Source: Spodoptera frugiperda (Eukaryota > Arthropoda > Insecta > Lepidoptera > Noctuidae). From it: a DNA stretch of 64,000 nt. Location: positions 5,338,001 through 5,402,000 of the forward strand of contig NC_064214.1 in assembly GCF_023101765.2 (NCBI RefSeq). Reading direction: 5' to 3'. The notes below the pieces were generated by a model that saw only the letters and a list, made by a program, of their open reading frames with translations, did no database searches and had not been told where the DNA came from. The position numbers and the translations under genes were made by a program. Of the stretch, positions 1 through 8,500 are shown in pieces (the stretch's first letter is position 1; each line of letters starts with the position of its first letter).

Positions 1-97
1 GACGTGATTATGATGACATGACACAAGCTAAACACTAGTTACGTTAAAAATAAATGACATAAGAGCAATATATGTACTTTAGCTAAGCCTTTAACGT

Positions 98-355
98 CGT
101 GGTGGCCGGGCGGTTTAAAACGCTCGCTTCTTGTGCATCGGAGTGCGGGTTCGAAACCTACTAACGGCAAGTACCAATGTGACTTTTTCCGAGTTAAATG
201 TACTTTTTAAGATTATTCAGACACCACTGACAAGCGGTGAAGGAAAACATCGTGAGGAAACCTGGGCTTATAATTGCTAATTATAAGTTTGAAATCGCCA
301 ACCCGCGTTATGCAAGCGTGGCGATTAGTGCTCAAATCTTCTCTCTCTATCTATA
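98..355 (+). repeat. tRNA-derived SINE (family D), copy 1
   Basis: It starts with a pol III A-box-like TGGCCGGGCGG (103-113) and a perfect B box GGTTCGAAACC (148-158). A body follows, running to about 355. A reverse-oriented relative of the body (CACCACTGACAAGCGGTGAAGG) lies at 54066-54245. It sits in gene 1's intron, antisense to the gene. Confidence 0.75.
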
Positions 356-455
356 GGCTGTTAATGTGGTGTGATGATGTAGTCCAGTACTAAGAAAGTA
401 ACATTTTTCACTATCTTGCAGGTGACACCATAAACACCATCAACCAGATACTCAC

Positions 456-649
456 CCCCATTAGACAAACAATCTGGTAGGCCACAGTCGGAGTCAGGGC
501 CGCGACATGGCGTAACGTAAGGCCTTCCAAGTCCACGATCACAGTGCCGGCCAGGATCTGCAACTTCGGCTGCCTGATACCGATCTCCATCATCGCCAGA
601 CCTGCTCGCAGTAGGTCTTCCACAGGGTACTCACTTGGGTCCCACTGAC
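456..649 (-). CDS. Gene 1 coding exon, 194 bp (ligand-pocket core)
   Basis: Acceptor TTTACAG, donor GTGAGT. It encodes QWDPSEYPVEDLLRAG, EIGIRQPKLQILAG, VDLEGLTLRHV and ends CLMG. Roughly 60% of residues match gene 2's 50317-50510 exon by eye. Reading through the donor gives a spurious hydrophobic tail, which is intron. The next exon is not in positions 1-455. Confidence 0.92.
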
Positions 650-2488
650 CTGTAAATATTTATTTTCTATTTAAGGTCAAGTAAGAAGGAGGCTTTTTTA
701 TGTTCAATATAATCTTCATTTTTCGCTTGGTACGTTATAAAGTAAGATTTTGTATTGTCAGAAAGATTCAGTAAGTAATATTAATTGAATTGATTAACTA
801 CGTAGAAGGTGTTTGTGTTCTCCCTAGCACTACTCGAAGTCGTAGTTAAAGTCAAGTCATTTATTTCAATTAAACCACAGAAATAAATAATAGTCTGCCA
901 GTCTGTCCGTCGGTGAAGCTAGGTGTTCGTCTGTCGTGATCGCCTGAAACCTTTATGATTATTTCTTTCGAATCTTATGAAGACATAATTAATTTAAGGG
1001 TAGATTGCTAAGAATTTCCAAATCGTCATGTTTTGGAAATTTTATCAAATGATAAAAACGACTGTCTCACAACATTCCATTTTAGGAATAGTGACTTTAC
1101 CTGGGACACAAGAATCCAATAAAAAGCAAAACTTTTTCTGTTAACAATTTCCAAGTGCCTCGTGAGCCTGGAGAGTTGTGGACCCTTTCCCTTTGTGACT
1201 CGTTATTGTCAACTTTTATGTAATACGAGACATTCAAGCACTTTACATACATGAATACTTTATGTATTTGGTATGTAAATAATATTGGGACCTAGGCTTA
1301 GGTATTATGTGAATATGGCGTTAAGTACGTCGTTACTAGGTATAGTCAATAATAATAATTCACTCGTGTTATTATAAAATCTTTGTACAAAATACTGACA
1401 TTTATACGGAGGATTGCACCCACGCTTTTAATTTTAAACGTTATATAAGAACATGATTGTTCTAAGCATATGATCCCACGATTTCTGTGGAAAGATCTAG
1501 GTGCTATTGTAGTCTAGACTAGACTTCACGAAATAATGATTTTATTGTATAACAAAAAAAAGGTTAACTTAGTGCTTGATAAATGATAAATGATAAATGA
1601 TAAATGATATTTATTTTGCAAATAGGTTATAAAATAACACTTTTACACGTCAATCTCTTAAATAACTAGATGAGGCCGGCATTTCCTATCTGACTACTCT
1701 GAGAAGAAATGCCGAAACAAACTCAGAGGTCATAGTCTCTTTTAAAGTCCAGACAAAATCAATTAAAGATGTCGGAGAACCGTGCAAGTTGATTCTGTAG
1801 TGGTCTTTTGAGGAAAGAACCACAGCAGTTTGAGCGGACCTGTTCAGATGGCAGCACGCATGTGTCAGTTTACAATCAGCTCAGCTGACGGCTGTTGCTG
1901 AATGATCCGACGAACAACACCAACCAAAAGAACATTTGGGTAGGCCACAAAAATGCTCAAACTGTCAGAATATAATTTACTAAAAATAAAATGACTAGCA
2001 AAAGTCTCACACGGTCCTCAAACTAACAATTTTAAAAGGAAATCTATACATATAATAAAATCGTAGAAAAGTGCTGTCTGTACATTGAAAATAAAAATAA
2101 AAAAAATAGCAGGGGTTATTGTTATGTCGATGTCGAACCCAAAAATGTAATTAACTTTTTTTTTGTCTGTTTGTCTGTTTGTCTATTTGTCTGTTTGTCT
2201 GTTTATCTATGCGCGCTAATCTCAGAAACGGCTGATCCGAGTTGGATGCGGTTTTCACGAATATATTGTGGGATGCTTAAATTTACATTTAGTGTTTGTT
2301 TCATGTCAATCGGTTCATAAATAAAAAACTTATGTCAAATTAAAGAATCACGTCGAACATTCTATGCTTATACCATTAATCTCCGCAACTATTTGACGGA
2401 TTTGGTTGAAATTTGGTACAGATATAGTTTAGAACCTTAGAAAGGACATAGATATATTTTTATTTCAAAAATCAAAAAATAAAATAAA

Positions 2489-2519
<31 letters not shown>

Positions 2520-5500
2520 TAAAAATAAAAATAAAAATAAAAATAAAAATAAAAATAAAAATAAAAATAAAAATAAAAATAAAAATAAAAATAAAAATAA
2601 AAATAAAAATAAAAATAAAAATAAAAATAAAAATAAAAATAAAAATAAAAATAAAAATAAAAATAAAAATAAAAATAATAATAAAAATAAAAATAATAAT
2701 AAAAATAAAAATAAAAATAAAAATAAAAATAATAATAAAAATAAAAAAAAATTATTCCGGACATACAGCGCCATCTATTGTTCAATTTCGTACTTATAGT
2801 ACGGAATTGAACAATGTCGGGCTGTTCCTATACTCCGTAGATAGATGGCGTTGATCGCGCAATGGTGTGGTTTTAATTCATTGGAAATTTGTTTTTACAA
2901 AATAGTAAAAAGCAATGAAAAATATAACATAATACAACTTTTAGTACAAAGAAAACGCTCTAACGGAGTATAGATAATTCTATGTCGATCGTTACACGAC
3001 TTCGGTTCATGTTATTGTTTTAATTCATCGAAAAAAAGTTAACAAATAGTAAAAAGGTATGAAAAAAATTATATCAATATAATTAAACTTTTAGTACAAA
3101 GAAAATGCCCGAACGGAGTATAAATAAATAATCCAAGTTGTCTTTATCCTCGATAGATGGCGTTGGGATCGAAATAGATTGCGCTATGGTTTTGTTACAA
3201 TTATTTGGTTGGGTATCGGCCGAGCGCTTCGGTACTATTGTAGAAAATGTGTATTATCAGTCGTATGATTATTTGTCTGTAGTGGTCCTGCTGTTTCGTA
3301 TATTCTAAATTGGTTTCGTTGTATTTGTCAATTAATAAGTTTATTTGTTGGGTTTTCCTGGTTTTCTGGTTAAACTTTTTAACGTAGGTTTAGTTTGATA
3401 TCGATTATTAGTAGTTACTGTAGTTAGTTTTTTTAATAAAATTGTAAGTCTAATTTATAAATTAATTAGATTAGATTTAAGTCGTTTCTTTTAAATTATT
3501 TAGTTTAAGCTTGGTTATTATAGCATAAAGGATAGGTTCTGATATAATTTCTTTTTTAATTGTTATAAATTCGTAATTCGTAGCTTTCTTTAGTTTTAAG
3601 TTAGTTTTCATCTTAAGTTCGGAAAGATTATAATATTTCTTTAGTTAAAGTCCGTTTTTAAACTATTTTTTCAATGCCCTAAGTGAGTATACATCTATTA
3701 AAATCAAACGCAGAGCTCATTATGTTGATTTTTGAAGAGTTCCCTGGAATATCTTCCACATCTCATTTTTGAAGAGATTCCGCGAGATCGGGAACTCATC
3801 ATCATCATCATCATCATCAGCCTATAGCTATGGGAACTATGTGGTTAAAACCAAAAATTTGCCGGAAGTCACTATTCCACGCGAACGAAGTCGCGGGCAA
3901 AAGCTATATAAAAATATAAAAGGAAAAAATATATATAAAACAATGTCAAATTATGTTAATGTCAAATTGTATAAAAAATGTAACTATATGTTACAAACAT
4001 GTCAGCAACACCTGTGTGGACATTATAGCAGTTCATTCCCAAGCCTGACTATCCTCCAAGTAGTCTTTTATTTTATAAAAAGCTTTACTACAAAGTTTTT
4101 CTTTAATAACATTTTTAAATTTACCTAGGTTTAAACTTTGAATATGGCTGGGAACTTTATTGTAAAAGCGTATACATTGACATCTAAACGAACCGCTTAT
4201 TTTCTTAAGTCTAGTAGTAGGAACAACATATTTATTTTTATTTCTAGTGTTGATATTGTGTATATCACTGTACTTTTTAAATAATTTTATGTTTTTATGA
4301 GCATACACTATATTTTCATAGATATATTGAGAGGCAACAGTCATTATATTAATTTCTTTAAATAGTTCCCTGAGAGAATGCCTCGGACTAAGATTATAAA
4401 TTGATCGAATGGCTCGCTTCTGCAGCACAAAGACAGACTGAATGTCAGCAGCATTCCCCCACAGGAGAATACCATATGACATGATACTATGGAAATAACT
4501 AAAGTATACTAGACGCGCTGTATTTACATCAGTTAAATTTCTAATTTTTTTAACGGCATATGCTGCTGAGCTGAGCCTTTTCGACAACTTATCTATATGT
4601 GGGGCCCACTGTAGCTTAGCGTCTAGGGTTATACCTAAAAAGATAGCTGAATCTACAGGGTCCAACTCCCCGCCCTTGATTAGCACGCTGGTTTTGACAT
4701 GCCTAACATTTGGTGTTGTGAATTTAATGCATTTAGTTTTTGATTCATTAAGTAGCAAGTTATTGGCACTAAACCAGCGTACTATTTTTGAGAGAGCACT
4801 ATTTACATGATCACTGACTAATTGTCCACGTTTGAGTTTAAATAATAAAGAGGTATCATCAGCAAACAGTACTATCCCATGGTTATCCTTTACAAGGTAA
4901 GGTAAGTCATTAATATAAATAAGAAATAAAAACGGACCGAGAATTGACCCCTGCGGAACACCCATCCTAACAACAGACCCGGCAGAAATTTTCCCGTTAA
5001 TCTCAACTCTCTGAATTCTATTACTCAAGTAAGAGATAAGTAGGTCCAGAGAGTTGCCCCGCATTCCATAATGGGATAGCTTCCTGATCAGTGTTTCATG
5101 AAGGACACAATCGAACGCCTTGGATAAGTCACAAAAAACACCCAATGCGTCCCCCGAGTCCTCCCACGCGTCATATATGTGATTAAGAAGTTCAACACCG
5201 GCATCAGTTGTTGAACGACCCCTTGTAAATCCAAACTGGTTGCCATGCAATAATTTATTTCTATTAAAAAATCTTTGCATCTGATTTAGAATAATTTTTT
5301 CAAAAATTTTACTGAATGTAGGTAGTACTGAAATAGGTCTAAAGTTAGTGGGGTCAGAAGTACTACCCGATTTAAATAACGGAGTTATTTTACTATTCTT
5401 CATGAGATCAGGAAACACGCCACGATCAATACAGTTATTAAAAATTAAAGCTAATACAGGTGCCACAATAGTTATTACAGAGCTGGTAATGTACACAGAA

Positions 5501-8500
5501 TTACCCCACAGGTCAGCAGTCTTTTTCTTATTCGAAGTATGGAACGTTTTAATTATATCTGTATAATCTATGTGTTCAAAATTGAAACTTGAATGGCAAG
5601 CTACAACATTTTCTTTTAGTAAAGATTCTGCGACAGTGGGTGATGAATTCAAGGACCTGGTAGTGGAAACAGGAATGTCCGAAAAGAAGTTTTCAAATGC
5701 GGCTGCAACTTCAGCATCAGATTTAATTACATTATTATCAATTACCAGATTATATTCACTACTTCTCCTTTTAGATCTTCCTGCTTCACCATTAATAATA
5801 CTCCAGGTCGCTTTAATTACATTGGAACTGTTTTTTATTTTAGAGCTCAAATATAGTGATTTAGCAATAGAGCAAACTTTTTTAAACAATTTAGAATACT
5901 TCTTTACATATTCATTAAATTCAATTGTGTTTATAAATATCCTCTCGTTATAAAGCTCATATAGGCGTTTCCTACTTTTATAGATGCCAGTGGTTGCCCA
6001 TTGACTGAAAGGCGCATTGCCATGAGCTGGTATGGTTTTAGGTGTGAAGGTAGATTTAAACTCGGTATGGTAAATATTTAAAAAATCATCACACAAGTTA
6101 TTCGTATTTTTATTCCTTAATAATAAAGGTAATTTGTCAGAGAGTTTAGATTTGAACGTTTCAATGCGTCTTTCAGTCTTTGGGTTAACAATAATATGTG
6201 GTTTCGACACTTTATTTACTTTATTTTCTATTGAAATTAATTGTCCACAATGATCTGAATCAAGCAATGATATAATTTGTTTATTAGTTGGTACAATATC
6301 AGTATAAATATTATCTAGACAAGTAGCACTAGTAGGAGTTATCCTAGTGGGCTCCAGAAACAGGTTCGTTAGGTTAAACGAAGCAAATAAACTTACAATT
6401 CTAGTACTTAAGCTAGAATTTTCCAACAAATTTATATTAAAATCGCCACAAGTAATGATGAATTTATTTGAACTACTGAGTTTATTTAATACTTCATCTA
6501 ATACTGTTTCAAAACAGTCATACAAACCAGAAGGTGGTCTATACACACTTAAAACAATAAACCGCTCTAATTCCACACAGGCTATTTCAACAGTACGTTC
6601 AACAGAGTAACCAACTATATCCTTGCGTTCTTTGAATTTAAGATTGTTATTTATTAAAATTAGTGAACCACCATGTATAGCGCTTTCTCTGCTGAACGAG
6701 CTACCAATCTGATGATTACCAAAGTTGAACATTAGCTGATGAGATTTCAGCCAATGCTCAGTAATGCACAAAATGTCAACATTATTACAGTTTAAAAATA
6801 ATTCTATTTCTAATTCTTTACTCATGAAACCTTGGATGTTTTGGTGCACCAGATTGATAATATTACTGTTGAGTATGCAAGAGGATGACTCTATTGTCTT
6901 GCTTTTTAATTTAAATTACTAGTAATATCAACATTCAATGTCACATTATTAATATTAAAGTCAATGAAGAAGCTTAGTGCTTTAATTCTCTGAATAATAT
7001 TTACTAACTCATTGTGCGAAAGATATACCTAAATATAAATTGTTGTCTCAGTTCTGACTGTGATGCATATGCATCAATGTCATGATGTCCTAGTATATAG
7101 TAACAAAACTATGGCAATTCTTACCGAATCTGAAGGCGGAAAGTCTCCCTGTATCTGGTCGGTCCAGCATGGTGCCTTCATACGCATCCTTCACCTTGAT
7201 GAGGTCCCAAAGGTCCACTCCTTCGTAGAGATGCTTGTTCTCTTTTCTGAACGTGCAGTATCTGACCAACTGGATACAGGGTTATTAGTAAGTTTTTAGA
7301 GTTATTATTTAACGATCTGTTTATAGTATTTGTATGTTAATGCCTGACATAATTATTATCGACTATTTTTATATTTATCGACCAGAATGACAACTGATTG
7401 TTGACTGACAACAAATTAAAAGTACCCATAACCGACGAGTAAGCATGAAAAGACTGATGACCTGTTGGTGAAGCGAAAGAAGTATGTAAGATTCGTAGCA
7501 ATTGGCGTTCCATTGTCTCTGCCTACCCCCATGGGAGACAGGCGTTATGTAGGTATGTATGTATTAACCGTACGGATTAACCGTTATTCTTATTTGAAAA
7601 ACTGTTTGCTTTCTTCAGAAAAAAAAACTCATAAATATAATATTTTAAAGAAATATAAATTAAAACACTAAGAGCTACCAGAAAAACGCAAGCCCATATA
7701 AAGATGTTTTTGCTTCCCTGTTTCATTTTATGTTCCAAAAAAATCTGTCTGTTAGACAATAATTGACTGCACTCTGCTCAAAACAATGTAGACAGGTATA
7801 TTTATATATAGATAATAATCTTAGTTACAAGACTTGATCTTTAACACCCATTATGAACACAGCAAAACACCAAAATAGACATAACCAGTTTATCATGACC
7901 CCACTTATCATGATCCATCCGCACTTTCGTCGGTCAGATTATACTGGTTTTGTATAGCTTGATGTGTCGTGTATACCAATGATGGTAGATGACTAAGCAG
8001 CTTAGTGAACAGTTATGTACATGTTTGATACATAAGTGTTCAAGTATTTACTTTATTATGCTTGTCTGTTATGTTATTGCTGTAATCGATTGCTCACAAG
8101 TGCATCGATGTTTGTTTTCTATGTTGGACAATGTTATTTAGGGTATCCCCGAAGGGGTAGGCAGAGATGCACATTACGGCAAGTAATGCCGCTATACAAT
8201 GTACTCCCCTTTTCACCATTTGTGTTAGGTATAAGTCCCATGTAATATGGGGTGAGCCTATTGCCATATACTTTAAACCCAAAAATAAATTATTTAGAGT
8301 ACTATAAGGTAAAGTACCAACCGATTAGGTGATTATTCATTGTGAGAAAAAAAAACGACCCTGCCCAATGATATTATAGTAAAAAGATTTTAAACAGTTA
8401 TAATGTTTGGAATTCTGACCTTTCCCAACAAGATTGCTGATGGCCCTGAATGCATCAATTCGAATAAATTTACAGTCTTTTTACTTTTTTTAATGAACTT

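Noticed and set aside
103..158. Functional tRNA gene
   Set aside because: A and B boxes are present but no cloverleaf; it continues into a repeated SINE body found again at 54 kb.
411..623. Stand-alone 70-codon minus-strand gene
   Set aside because: It is the internal 194-bp exon of gene 1; its C-terminal 15 residues are intron read-through past donor GTGAGT.
2465..2785. Tyr/Phe- and Leu/Phe-repeat proteins
   Set aside because: Translations of the AAAAAT array.
5348..6610. Three plus-strand frames
   Set aside because: Antisense shadows of the LINE reverse-transcriptase ORF.
7060..7299. Plus-strand 79-codon frame
   Set aside because: Antisense shadow of gene 1's 145-bp exon.
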